From Alnus glutinosa (taxonomy: Eukaryota; Streptophyta; Magnoliopsida; Fagales; Betulaceae), in contig NC_084887.1 of the NCBI RefSeq assembly GCF_958979055.1, positions 24,673,044 to 24,737,043 on the forward strand: 64,000 nucleotides of DNA, written 5' to 3'. The translations under genes were made by a program, and so were the position numbers. Below, in pieces: positions 32,924 to 44,418 of this stretch (the first letter of the stretch is position 1; each line of letters opens with the position of its first letter). Below the pieces are notes generated by a model. The model saw only the letters and a program-made list of their open reading frames with translations, searched no databases and had not been told where the DNA came from.

Positions 32924-33379
32924 ATGTGATTGACCTAAATTACAAATCACTCCCGTTGGTTTAAAGTGAATTCAGAGGATCTTTGAGTATGTCAAAAAAA
33001 TAATTTAGTCTTTGGAGTCAAATTTCGTTAAAACATTTGACGGATTCTATTAAGTGCCACATCAGCGCCAATGAAATGATGACATGTGTCATTCTTAATA
33101 AAAAAAATATATAAATATATAAAATTGAAAAATTATTTTTTAAAAATATATATTAGTTTTTTTTTTTTTTTTTAGTTTTATATATATATATATTTTTTAT
33201 TAAGAATGATGTGTGTCGCCATTTTATTGTAATGATGTAACACCTAACGGAATTTGTCAAATGTTTTAACAGAAATTGACTTGAGAAACTAAATTGTTTT
33301 TTTTTTTTTGCATACCCTAGGGACTTCTGAATTCATTTTGAAACAACAGGAAGCGGTTTGTACTTTAAGTCAATCACAT
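32924..33379. mobile_element. Inverted-repeat element of about 456 bp (probably Mutator-type MITE)
   Basis: Arms of about 200 bp begin ATGTGATTGACCTAAATTAC and end TTTAAGTCAATCACAT, with paired inner blocks (TCAGAGGATCTTTGAGTATG against CATACCCTAGGGACTTCTGA). The terminal words recall those of the long TIR at 44419 (TCTAAATTACATTTCACTTC). No convincing 9-bp duplication was found. No gene. Confidence 0.6.
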
Positions 33380-33774
33380 GGACTGATTTTGTATTTTTTC
33401 CTAAATTGAAAACCCTAAAGATCGATTAATACAAGCACCAATTTTTCAGTGACAAATTGCATGAGATTTAAATAAGTACAAAAGTTGGAGACGTTGAGGA
33501 GTACTGTGATATATAAACACATTTTCATAGCCCTAGCGACAATTTGGTCGTCCAGAACCGCCAGAGAAAGAAAGAGAGATTGAGAGAGTGAAGAGGGAAG
33601 AGAGTGAGAAGGGAAATATGGTATTTTCTTAAGAATTATTTGGAGTTCAAGGCACCAAGAGAGATCATAACCTCTCGTCCTTGATCGGTTAGCTCGTTTC
33701 TAAAGCAATATTGCCGTTATGTTTTGGTTAGCTAGCATAATAGCATGCAAGAATGTGTGTTGATAAGGGTATGA

Positions 33775-33819
<45 letters not shown>

Positions 33820-34002
33820 AAAAAGAAGAAGAAGAAGAAGAAGATAAGGGTATGAAGATGAAAAGGTTTTATTAAAATTAATGCTAGCTTTATATATAGT
33901 TCTAAACGAACTCGATATATGGAACAAAGTCTGAGTCTTAGGCCTCGTAAGTTGTAGTCCTAATCTGCTATATGGAGGGATCAGGGCATTATGACCAAGA
34001 TT
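33380..34002. other. Gene-free spacer with TA and GAA microsatellites
   Basis: A (TA)n run at 33778-33816 is followed by an (AAG)n run at about 33820-33842. GA-rich sequence lies at 33565-33615. No coding region is supported. The frame across the TA run is low-complexity. Confidence 0.5.
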
Positions 34003-35510
34003 TCTTTTGTTTTTTAATAAGTACAACAGAAACAATACAAATTACAAATCAAGGAACCCTAAAGGAGAAAGAAATATCCATTCCAAAACAAGGAGGAATG
34101 GTTGCAGAATTAAAAGTAAAAGAAGGGGTGGAAATGCAGCTAGAGGTAAATCTAGTCGCAGTCCAATTTGCCATATTGTGAGTACAAAAATTTGCACTTC
34201 AGTTAATATTACTAGCTGTCCAGCTAGTAGTGGAAGAGATGGTAGCAAAAAATTCCGAAATAATTGATAAGATACGCCATTCCTGTGTGATCGTTGGATT
34301 ATTGATGGCAAGATTGACTGTGAGAGAGTCACCTTCAAAAGTGACATGAGACAGCCATAATGACAAACAGAGTTGAGCAGCAAGTAAAGCTGCTTTTGCT
34401 TCTCCATACAACGGGGTGCAAGGTGGACTAATCCTTGAAATAGTTTGGATAATAGCTCCAGTTGAATCCCGACAAATAGCCGCTTGCACTGAAAAATTGC
34501 TTCTAATTGCCGTATTATAATTAATATTGATCTTAAAACAATGAGGTTCCGACTTTTTCCAAACCTGCCGTACAGGAGCAATTTTGTTTGTCCATGCTGA
34601 AAAGTGAATCCGAGATGTTTGATTGACAGCAGCAGATATAGACAAAGCATTAGGAATCCAACCATAATGATGAGCTTTGTAGCGAGAGCACCAGATGTGA
34701 TCACAAGCAACTATAGCAAAAATTTGGAAAAGATGTAATTCTTCTGAAAAAATACCTATGGTCCCCAGATGTAGAATAATATTTAACCATTTAGAAATTG
34801 CAAAGATACGCAGAGCAGTAATGTCCATAGGCCAGAAAGAATTTCTCCATAAAACCCGTGCAATAGGGCAGGAGAAAAATAGATGAAGCAGTGAGTCTGT
34901 TGCCTGGGAACATAGAGAGCATGATGTATCCAACTTAGAGGAGCTGATGGATTTTGAAATACGATCATTTGTATGAACAATGTTTCAAACCATTTTTTAG
35001 AGAAAAAGCTTGAGTCTATGATTAAGCTTTAGTTTCCATAGGCCTTTCCAACTGACTGATAACACTGGTGAAACTGGAAGAGGCCTATTAGAAGTATATA
35101 AATAATGAGCCGTCTTGGTAGTGAAAACCTCAGAAGCAGAAGCTATCCATAGAAGAGCATTTGAAAGAACTCTAATTTTAATCTTTAAGAATTCTGTCAT
35201 AGTAGAGGAATCAAAAGAAAGTTAGAAGTGATACATTCCAAGTCATAGTAATTAACAAGATTTATAAGGTCCGAAATTGCCAATGGATGCTCCATGCATG
35301 ATCAGTCTTGAAACTCGCAGAATAAATTGAAAATTGGGCAAAGTAAGTATCCAAGGCGAAAACCAAATTTTCAAAGAACTTGAACCATGAGGAATATAAC
35401 AAAAACCCGATTTAAGCAAATGAACAACAGATTTGATTCCAAGATTATAACTGATCGATTACAAGTAGCTCTTTTAATGGAACAAAAAATGCAATAAATC
35501 CAAGGGCAAT
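34003..35510 (-). mobile_element. 5'-truncated LINE with 15-bp target-site duplication
   Basis: The 15-mer ATTATGACCAAGATT stands at 33988-34002 and again at 35511-35525, bounding 1508 bp. On the minus strand the insert encodes the C-terminal part of a plant LINE: RT-thumb-like sequence, the zinc-binding zf-RVT stretch (CSLCSQATDSLLHLFFSC), then an RNase H domain with YGEAKAALLA (acidic Glu) and FEGDSLTV (acidic Asp). The first RNase H acidic position looks like Asn (KININYN). Frames are broken upstream of 34933. The minus-strand end lies in a T-rich stretch at 34004-34016, fitting a LINE tail. Confidence 0.85.
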
Positions 35511-35525
35511 ATTATGACCAAGATT

Positions 35526-36440
35526 ATAACTGGCTAACGGTCTAGTACTAGTTTCGGCATCATCTGTAATATTGAATATTTCATGAACTACGTACGTACA
35601 GATTGGTCCCATTAGTCAGTACTTATCACTTAATTAGGCCACTTTTAGTTGTGGATATGGATGTGATCGACTGCGTACGTACAGCAACTTGGCTGCTGTA
35701 CGTGTCGTTTAGGCTTCAAAAACCAAACAATTAATAATGCATTTAAAATAAAGCAATGCATCTTCAATTCTCTTCTCTTCGATCTCCGTCGTTATCTTTT
35801 TTATTTTTTTTTCCATTTTTTTTGGTCTTGACTGGATTGGGGCCCGCCCGGCCTAAACCTTTAAAAAAATATCTTCGATCTGCATGTGATCGATCACTAA
35901 AACAAAAACTATCTTCTGGAGCCTCAAGCCCTTCCATGCAACGTATCTACACCCAAGATTTTTATTTTGCCATCCAATTTGGCCGGAAAGAAATTAAAAC
36001 TCATGCAAGTTGGAGGCCCCACGTACGTACGCAATTCTTAATTACTTGGACCCCATGCCTCATAATTCATAAGTTGGATATATATATCCAAATTGGCCAA
36101 ATTGGATCGATCGATGCTGACGTTTGATATACAGTAAGTTTCGTGCGTACATGTGAAACAAAAAATCCAGACATGTTTCGGATATATATACTCCAAGCAA
36201 GTATTTATGTCCAACGTTTGAAGTTCAACGTCGACACTCGTAAAGGCTCTTTGAGTTTTGGATAAACGAGTTAAACGATATCGATATATAATGAAGCCAA
36301 GTTGAGCAAATTGAGAGCCCACTTGCCCAACTCAGATATTTAGCATAAACATGCCGACATATATAATTATATCCCCCCTACTTTCGGTTAGGTGTGTATA
36401 TATAATTATATATAGAGAGAGGGGGGCTCCCCCCTTTTCA
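35526..36440 (+). repeat. Orphan duplicate of the PMEI copy-D promoter region
   Basis: This segment aligns in order with 37340-38110: GACTGCGTACGTACAGCAACTTGG (35670) with its match at 37418-37460, CCAAGTTGAGCAAAT (36298 and 37971), and ACTCAGATATTTAGCATAAA (36332) with ACTGAGATATTTCGCATAAA (38008). It ends in a TATATATAGAGAG stretch near 36412, but no PMEI coding sequence follows. It is a promoter copy without a gene, or one whose gene was lost. Confidence 0.65.
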
Positions 36441-36814
36441 TACTAGTTAATTTACCATTAGCTCGTATTAGTGGCAAACATGAGGATTTTGATTTGTAGG
36501 AGGTGAGGTTAAACAATAGAGTTTTTATAAAAATTGATTAGAAATATTAAACAATATAATTAACAAAATAAATAAACAATTTAACAAAATTTAATTATCT
36601 TTTAAAACATATAAATGTAATTTATAATTTATTTTTTCACACCTAACATATATTAATTTTTCAGTTATTCTCAACGAGTTTTCATTTTTTGAACCAATCT
36701 GCTTGTTATTTAAACCAGGTTAAGTTGTATTAAAATGATGCCATAAAACAACCTTGTTATTGGAGATGATCGATTGTGCAACTATATATGCAAAATTGAG
36801 GGCAACAAATACGA

Positions 36815-37290
36815 TCTGGCAAGGGCCTCAGGGGTGGTTTGTCCACCCAGACCGGCCACCCCCGTTGGCCCAAAGGGGTGGCTCAAGCTACCCCTTTGTT
36901 TTTTTAAAAAAAAAAAATTATTTTTTTTTTCTTGATTTTTAAATTTAAGTTATAGGTTTTTAAATTTTTTTATTTTTTTTAATGAGGTATATGACACGTG
37001 TCAAGTTTTGATGGGTTTGATGTGAATTTCCATTAGTTTTCTTGACGGCAGATAGACAGAGGTACTATTTGGGTATATGACCATAAGCGAGGTACCATAC
37101 GTAATCAAAAGTGAAACCGAAGTGTCTTCAAGAGGTAGTTCAATCGGCTAGAAACCACGCATCATGAAGCGGAGGCCACTAGTTCGAATCATTCATTCCC
37201 CTCTTGTGTGGACATGTCAAAAAAAAAAAGTGAAACCAAAGTGAGAAAAAATAAAGTTGTTAAAACTTTAGAGAGGAACAAATTTTAACC
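36815..37290. mobile_element. Remnant of a GGGGTGG-type Mutator-like element
   Basis: Carries the body words GGCCACCCCCGTTGGCCC and GGGGTGGCTC, the ATGACACGTGTCAAGTTTT block and an end reading TTTTAACCCTAAA near 37287. The order matches the right half of 1494-2151 and 52908-53883. The left arm is missing or too diverged. A SINE is inserted at 37125. Confidence 0.6.
37125..37225 (+). mobile_element. tRNA-derived SINE with long target-site duplication
   Basis: About 100 bp with a pol III box-A-like word (GGTAGTTCAATCGG) and a box-B-like word (AGTTCGAATC), ending in poly-A. Flanks are AAAAGTGAAACCGAAGTG (37107-37124) and AAAAGTGAAACCAAAGTG (37226-37243), an 18-bp duplication with one mismatch. 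It is inserted in the right arm of the Mutator-like remnant, so it is younger than that element. Confidence 0.85.
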
Positions 37291-37339
37291 CTAAAAGTAA
37301 AAAAATAATGACATTTGGAAAGAAAATTTCAATAATTTC

Positions 37340-38160
37340 ATGGCCATTTTGACCGAGATGATGACCGGCCAGCAGTCTAGTCCAAGTTTGTAATTATCAC
37401 AAGCCACATATATGGATCTGACTGCGTATGCTTACAATAACAACGTACAGCAACTTGGCCAAGGGCTCCTACCCTTTGGCGTCATCAGGCGCCCGGCCAC
37501 AATCAATTTAACCTTCAAAGTTGAAAAAAATATCTTCTGTAATTACGAAAAAGAAAGAATATCTTCCATGCAATGAAATACTGTTTGGTGCTCCAGCATT
37601 TCAAGCATATATATATCTAGACCTAGAATTTCATTTGACATTCCATTTCGAAAGAATAACTTAGTTGGTGAGCAGCCCAATTTGTTTGGCCCTCGTTATA
37701 ATGATCAATGAAAACTCGAAAGTGTTTGGTAAAATCGTAGTTTGACTTTTCAAATCACAATTTAAACTTTAAAAATACGTCATCTTGCCTACGATTTGTA
37801 AACAGACTATAGATCCGACCCAAATAGACCAAATTGGGATGCTGATATTTGATAGTAAGCAGTGCTGATATTAGATCCTAGCTAGCTAGGAATATCGAAT
37901 TCTAACTTAACTGGTATAATTAAGCTTTTTGGATGGCGAATGTGCCCTCTGCCCATGTTCCTCTTTAAACCAAGTTGAGCAAATAACTGATAGAACCCAA
38001 TGGTCCAACTGAGATATTTCGCATAAAGACGTGCCGTGCCTTATTTGGACTCCCCCACAAAATGAAGTCGGTTCCTTTACGTGTGTGTGTGTGTGTGTAT
38101 ATATATAGCCAAAACTTCCCTCCCACTTTCATCATCCCCAGTTCCCACCACCCCTCTACG
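37340..38160 (+). promoter_or_regulatory. Upstream region of PMEI copy D with TATA box
   Basis: A TATATATATAG element at 38099-38108 lies about 85-95 bp upstream of the ATG, after a (GT)n run at 38081-38098. The upstream part is duplicated at 35526-36440, and conserved blocks between the copies (CAACTTGGCC, AAGTTGAGCAAAT, GATATTT) are candidate control sequences. The leader ends in AGAAAGAGAGAGACAGAA just before the start. Confidence 0.5.
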
Positions 38161-38192
38161 TATACTTGAGCAAGAGAAAGAGAGAGACAGAA

Positions 38193-38792
38193 ATGGAAGG
38201 TTTATTTTCTAAACTTTTGGTGACATCGCTTCTCATACTACTTGCCATTGGCTCCAATAAAAGCTCAAGCTTAGTCGCCATGGCTAACCCAACAAGCACC
38301 GAGTTTATTAGAACGTCTTGCAGATCAACAACCTATCCAAGACTCTGCTTTAGCTCTCTCTCTATCCATGCTAATTTGATCCGAACAAGCCCTCGGATTC
38401 TGGCCAGCACAGCCCTCTATGTGGCTCTTTCATCGGTAAACTCGACCTCTTCTGCGATGGTGAAGCTCTCAAAAAGTCCGGGAATGAGCCATAGAGTGAT
38501 TGGCGCCATGAAGGACTGCGTTGAGGAGTTAGGCGATTCGGTGGAGGAGCTTCAGAGGTCTATAGGTGAGATGAGCAAACTGAGGAGCTCTAATTTTCAG
38601 TTGTTTATGAGTGACATACAAACTTGGGTTAGCGCTGCCTTGACGGATGAGAATACGTGCACTGATGGGTTTGCAGGGAATGCCATGAATGGGAAGGTGA
38701 AGACCATTGTTAGGGGCAAGATTGTGACCGTTGCACAATTGACTAGCAATTCCTTGGCTTTGATTAATCAATATGCCTCTCGTCATGGTTAA
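38193..38792 (+). CDS. PMEI-domain protein (21-kDa-protein-like), copy D
   Basis: Intronless, 199 residues, secreted PMEI/invertase-inhibitor family. Signal peptide residues 1-31 (LLVTSLLILLAIG). The four canonical cysteines are at 43 and 52 (SCRSTTYPRLC), 109 (MKDCVEELGDSVEELQ) and 156 (TDENTCTDGF); the fifth cysteine of copies A-C is absent (ILASTAL in its place). C-terminal helices LTSNSLALINQ match those of A-C. The ATG at 38193 was chosen because the signal peptide follows at once; the frame upstream has no other ATG and begins in the leader. It is on the opposite strand from A-C and much more diverged, so it belongs to another PMEI lineage. Confidence 0.92.
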   Translation: MEGLFSKLLVTSLLILLAIGSNKSSSLVAMANPTSTEFIRTSCRSTTYPRLCFSSLSIHANLIRTSPRILASTALYVALSSVNSTSSAMVKLSKSPGMSHRVIGAMKDCVEELGDSVEELQRSIGEMSKLRSSNFQLFMSDIQTWVSAALTDENTCTDGFAGNAMNGKVKTIVRGKIVTVAQLTSNSLALINQYASRHG

Positions 38793-40337
38793 TTAATTAG
38801 CTTCGTATTATATTAGTTATGCATTATTGAGAGAGAAAAAAAAAAAACAACTCAGTTATGCATTGTTGAGAAAAACAATATGCATTTTAGTTTGGTTTGA
38901 AAAAATATTACAATGTGATATAAAGATAAAAGTCGGTTTTGTTTCTTTAAGATTATTTTGTGTTTGGATTGTTTGTTAATATTTTTATTTTGAAAAGAAA
39001 AAATGAAAGGCAAAAACCAAAAATTTTAGCAAATAAAGTAAAGAGCGTAGATGCGTATGTGGCATTTGGTCTGCTACACCTATGTATGGAATTGGTTGAT
39101 GTATTGCGGTAGTTGTGATTCGTGCTGCTACATAGAAGATTTGTGACTTTTTAATTAGGAAGGAGCTAAGCTCTAAAGACTATCAGTGCTGGAAAGTTGC
39201 ATGTTTCAGGGCCCTTTTATCTTTGTGCACAAGTTGCAAATTCAGCAACTAAACAGCACCAGCAAAACAAACAAGAATCGAAGCAGGAACAAAACCACAA
39301 TCCTCCCAACAAAGAAAAGAGCAAGGCAAGTCACACTTATCAAATAAAGAAAGCGAAATCTGGTGCAAGAAAGCCAAAGGAGAAACCAAAGGTTGCTAAC
39401 CGGTCAAGCGTGTACCTACCTTTCACAACGAGCTAGAGAATAAAGGCATTACGGGGAACCATACCAGAGGACTAGACAACTCTATACCAAGTGAGATAAA
39501 TTACCAGGCATTCTTTGTGTTATCAAAAATAACTATACCACCACCCAAAGAAAAATTATCAAGCACCCTGCTCCTCAAGTTGAGAATTTTGCGCCAAGTA
39601 ATATCTTGTGTTACTTCGGTGAAGCCATGTGACATTACTCAAAGGGCTCCACCTTTATTGGCAGTCACGACCATGAATGTCCATTGGTCTATTACACCGG
39701 AATCTCAACAATCGAGCATGTGGACAAGGTAAGTCCTGATGGCTAGACGGCTACAACTGCATCTTTTTTCCAATAAGCATTCAGGCCAGAAGCAAAACTG
39801 GAATCAATCGAGGATAACTACAATGAAGAGGATTCAAGCTAGACAAGGTAGATGCTCCAACCCATCCACAGCATTAGGGGCTACGCTTGGCCCTTGGTCT
39901 AGGGACCTTACAACTTTAAGACCTAAGCTGAGAATTCAGAATTGTTCTTGAGCCAGGGAGAAACAAGTATAACCAGGCACATAAAACACATGCAGGATCA
40001 CGTACACACGGATACACAAACACAAGGTTCTTTCTGTGCGAGAATTGATTATGCTTGTAACCTATCAAACCCCCTAAAAAACCTCCAAATTATCACATCA
40101 AGCAGGGCTTATGAGCGTGTCAACACCTTGATACCCAAAGATCATTACTTCTATTTAAGAAATGAAAAGGAAAAAAGAAAAACCTATATCTTCCACAGCT
40201 CAAATTGTCAGCAGGCTATTAACTAAAATTAAGGAATCAATCTTTCGTGAATATATATAATTTATGAAGCACTCAAAAAATAAAGAATTTCTTTTAGCAG
40301 TTGACATGGAAAGTGAGTTCTAGGCTACAAGAAGCAG
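38793..40337. other. Spacer between PMEI copy D and the Jagunal-like gene
   Basis: The first 400 bp are AT-rich. 39200-40230 is more balanced in composition and has several short frames on the plus strand, none with a recognisable domain or splice logic. It could hold 3' UTR of the minus-strand gene or a decayed gene. Nothing is called. Confidence 0.3.
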
Positions 40338-43300
40338 TTAAGAGGCCCTTTTGGGAGGAGACATGTTACCAATAAGAGAAATTGTTGTGCCAATTGCAAA
40401 TATCTGTATCACCAATCCTGTGAAAGTCAATGAAATGATTAAACCTCAATCCAAATGTAATATAACCAGCAATTAAAGATGTCATCAGCATAAAAGATAC
40501 ACAACTCACCAAATAGAATGCGTGCAATCTCCAGAAGTTCCAACTTTTTCGCTTCCCATTTCTTTAGATCTTGGATAACCTACTCGGTAATTAAATATAA
40601 CAATCAGGCAATTTCAATAGGAATAACAATTGAAGTTCCAAGAGTATTAATTAGTTTCTAGAACACATAAATATGTTGCAAGTGGAGACTTCCATAAATG
40701 CCTGGACACACAAGAAAATTTTACCACGTGATAGAAATGACAAATCACAAGTTTGATTACATTCCTTACAAGTTACTAGAATCTTGGCAACATGCAACAC
40801 ATCTCATATATAGATAGTATTAATACGATCATTAAAGTCAACTTTAAACAAAAATTATTATTTTTTGATAAATAAATAAACTTCAAACAAAAATTATAAC
40901 TACTGCCATTTAGACATACTAACAAACATCAAGCATAAAATTATAAGGGGCACATTTTAGACAAGCAACAAGCATCTGATATATGATAGGAAACAATCAG
41001 ACATTCAACAACGTAAAAATTTCTACTGATTTATAATGATCAAATGTTTATCTAATTACAAATGTTCATTTAGTAACAGAATTCGAATACAGCATGGAGA
41101 AATGAACAATACTTCTTTATCTTTTAAATTATCCTACCAAATCAATTGCTCAAGACCTTTGGTCTCTACCCAGACCGCATGAGAAAAATGAGGTCACTTC
41201 TCATGAACTTGAAAATGATTCTAAATGGTGTTATATGTGTAAGACATGTGGAGAATTCATCGATCATTTGTTCCTGCATTATAAGGTTGCTATAGAGTTG
41301 TGGAGCGAGTTGTTGCAGATGTTTGGTGTTGTGTGGGTTATGCCTTGAACGATGAGTGAGTTGTTGGGAGAGTTGGAGGGAGCAAATGGGCAACCGTTTG
41401 CTTGTGCAAATTTGGCGAATGGCTCGTTTTAATTTGATATGGTGTCTATGGAAGGAACGAAATGCACGCAGTTTTGAACATTGTGAGACTAGTTTGCTCA
41501 ATTTGAAGAGGTTGGTGCTACAAACCTTGTTTACGTAGAGAATGACATTGACTACTATGTTTGGTTATACTTTTCCTGATTTTTTAGATTCGTGTTCTTC
41601 TTTCTCTATGGATTAGGGGTATCCTATATACATTTTGTGTATTTTAGGTTGCACCCCTCTACGCTTTTTTGAAATATACATTCTTATAAAAAAAAAAAAA
41701 ATGATTCTAATCTAGTTTTATTAGAACTAGGAGCCTTGGTTGGATCCTCATGAACAAAAAACAATAGCAGTTAGTTTGATAATGATCAAGTGAATTGATT
41801 CCTTGGCTTGAACCAAGGAATCCCTTAGACATGATCAAATGGATCTTGCTCTATCAGTTTCCAACAAGACTTGTAACTATATGATATGTATTACCAAATC
41901 CACTATGAACTTGGATATGTATGCAAGTGGCTATAGGACTTACTAACTTTTTTATATATTGCTCAAAGTTTTGACTTACTAACTTCATTCGATCATCAAA
42001 ACTGCTTCGCAATTTTTTCCAAGTTTTTCTATCTTGTTTCTATAGCTTTGCTTTTTTTTTTTTTTTTAAATGTCCTTATTTATCTTCCTTGATTACATCT
42101 TAAAGTGCTCAATGGTAATGAACAGGGGGGGGAATAACCTTCTTACCTCTAACATAGAATTGCTCTGAGCAACACAGGCAATCCAGAAAAGTATCATGGC
42201 AGTAGATGCAACCATGTAGATTTTCAAGAAACTTGCTCGGCTACGTCTTCGACCTTTAACACAACAAGGACAAAGATCCAGTAATTGGAAACAGATGCAT
42301 AAGTATGAAGTAACTTGAAAAAGATATATAGGATTTGGTCAGCCACCTAATTCCCCTATTATCAAAGAAACAAAACCAGCAGTAATAGCTGAAATAGCAA
42401 GTCTGTCTGGACCCTCCTTTGACGTTGACAGAACCGTGAATACAGCTCCAATTAATTGAATGGTAGCCTGTAGTAAACAGTGCAAATCCAATCACTTGAA
42501 AACACAAAGACAGCCACTTGAGATAAAATCTGTTGGATAAAAAATTACTTCATGAAGGAAAATGATAAAAGTAATCACATTCATATAGAACCATTACACT
42601 GCTACTGTATTTTGTAATATCTAAGACTTAAAAGGACCATAACATCCCAATTGAAATAACCCAAAAATCTCACCAAGCTAATATGCAGGTTTTAAATGTT
42701 TCAATACCTATACCACTCGAACCAGTCTGGTCTATAGTCCAAGTCAAATTTAACTAGCCACCAGCAATAACTTAGCCCACCTTGGTGATACTGTTCAACT
42801 TGCCATAGACCACATACTTTCTTATCTTATGTAGCGGTTTCTACGGTATAAATCTTATTACAAATCCATCTGTTGACCAAGTTCAGACCTAAATCTGATT
42901 TCACTAAAGCAACCACCTTTTCTAGTCGATGAGAAATGGTAAATGACGTGCTGGACTGCATCAAGAAAAAAAAAAGTTTATAATAGAGTTTCTAAATTAT
43001 GCAGGTAACGAACTAAGGTACAGGAGTTCTACTTACAAAACAACTCACATTCAGACAGACGAAGCCCACAACACATAATAATAATAAATAAAAAAAGGTC
43101 CAGAAAGCTGTGCTTTTGCATCTACAAATTAATAAAGCAGCTACACAAACACAATCAAAAGAAAAATAAAGTACAAAGTTGTCCGAAAATTAATAGCCAC
43201 TATCGACATGCAGCATACATAGCCCTTGATAGATATGGAAAAAAAAAAAATGAGTACATTGTCAATTATCAATTAATGTATACAACAAATTAGGACATTC

Positions 43301-43803
43301 TCAATTATCAAGTATCTACATGCATCATACATGGAGAGGGAGAGAGGGAGAGAGGGAGTAATGTACCTGAGTTAAAATCAGAGCGTAGAGACGAGACTTC
43401 CCTGAAGCTACCTTTTGATACCCTAAAATCCAAGAAAGAAAATTACTGCTTGTTCCCTTTCTTAGATAGAAAAGCTAGATGAAGAACCCTAACGCTCTGT
43501 TTGGTTGCAGAGAATGCGAAAGAAAGCACGAGAAAAATTCAAACTTTTCAATCTTGATATCATTTAGATCCAAAAAAAAACTAATACCCCGCGCTCAACT
43601 AACCGATTTCATATTATTTTCTTTCCCTTTGCTTTCTCGGGAACCAAGCAGAGAATAGAAACAGAAAATTCAAACGGAAGGAACAAAAAAAAAAAAAAAA
43701 AGGAGTAGTGACGAATCTTACGTGAATCGACGACCATACGATAGGAGAAATCTGAGCCGTCCGTCCCAGAAGGTCTCCCAGACGCTGATTTTCTTTGCTG
43801 CAT
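40338..43803 (-). CDS. Jagunal-like ER membrane protein, six exons
   Basis: Exons (minus strand, 5' to 3'): 43722-43803, 43367-43422, 42347-42467, 42147-42253, 40510-40579, 40338-40417. All introns are GT-AG and the joined 516 nt give 171 residues with no stop. The N-terminus has [19 protein letters not shown], like the GTDGSDFxxRxxVxxxYQ start of Jagunal proteins, which act in ER organisation and vesicle traffic in animals. Four hydrophobic segments follow at about 41-59, 68-86, 96-115 and 141-162, with a basic [10 protein letters not shown] loop. The tail NMSPPKRAS is cytosol-like and polar. The plant role is unknown. Intron 4 (1.57 kb) holds a LINE fragment. The gene model is strong; the family name is inference from the N-terminal motif. 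Confidence 0.85.
41225..41697 (+). mobile_element. 5'-truncated LINE in intron 4 of the Jagunal-like gene
   Basis: AAAATGATTCTAA stands at 41212-41224 and at 41698-41710, the right copy following a poly-A run. The insert encodes a zf-RVT-like stretch ([17 protein letters not shown]) and, in another frame, [17 protein letters not shown], the typical tail of LINE reverse transcriptases. Frames are broken. It is antisense to the gene. Confidence 0.8.
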
Positions 43804-44418
43804 CTTCTACTTCGATTTTCTGTTTGTGCTTTCAGATAGACGAAGTTCCTACGGTTCAAAGCTTTTGAAATGCAGGGGTTCAAAGTATAATTTTTCATAA
43901 AATGGTAGCAAAGAATTGGGTTTACAAATTGGGCCCATCGGGTTTTACAAAATAGGGTTTCTCCTAAAATTTTGGGAAGTATTTTGATTTTGGGGAAAAA
44001 AAATATAAAATCATCTTTGTGGCATACCTTATTTATAATAAGCTCACTGGGGGATCAAAATGTTCCGATACATCTATGGGACTGAGGAGTAATACTGGTA
44101 GGAAAACTTTTGTCTCTATATATCTTATTTTTTTTAAAGGTGGTGTGGCTTTTAAAATAATTATTGAATTTTAAATGAATTATTATTAAATTTTAAATTC
44201 AATGGCAATTTTAAAAGTCATATCACTTTTTAAGGGATAAGAGGAGAATATAAGTCTTCCTTCTAGCATTACTCATTTCCTGGGGTATGTATAAATAACA
44301 AATTACCCTCTGATTTCCATTAAAAAAAAAAAAAAAAAATCTTAACGGATTTTGTTCATGTGTCACGTCAAACCCAATAAAATCATGAAACGTGCCATTT
44401 ATAATAGAAAATATATAA
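43804..44418. other. 5' flank of the Jagunal-like gene, up to the large transposon
   Basis: Contains the likely 5' UTR and promoter of the minus-strand gene and then AT-rich spacer. Poly-A/T runs are at 43685-43700 and 44322-44339. There is no separate gene. Confidence 0.4.

Noticed and set aside
32924-33379. 9-bp target duplication around the inverted-repeat element
   Set aside because: Candidate flanks AGTCAGTTT and GGACTGATT match at only about five positions; not enough to claim.
39197-39951. Series of short plus-strand frames between PMEI copy D and the Jagunal-like gene
   Set aside because: No domain, no consistent splice sites and no signal peptide; they do not join into one readable protein.
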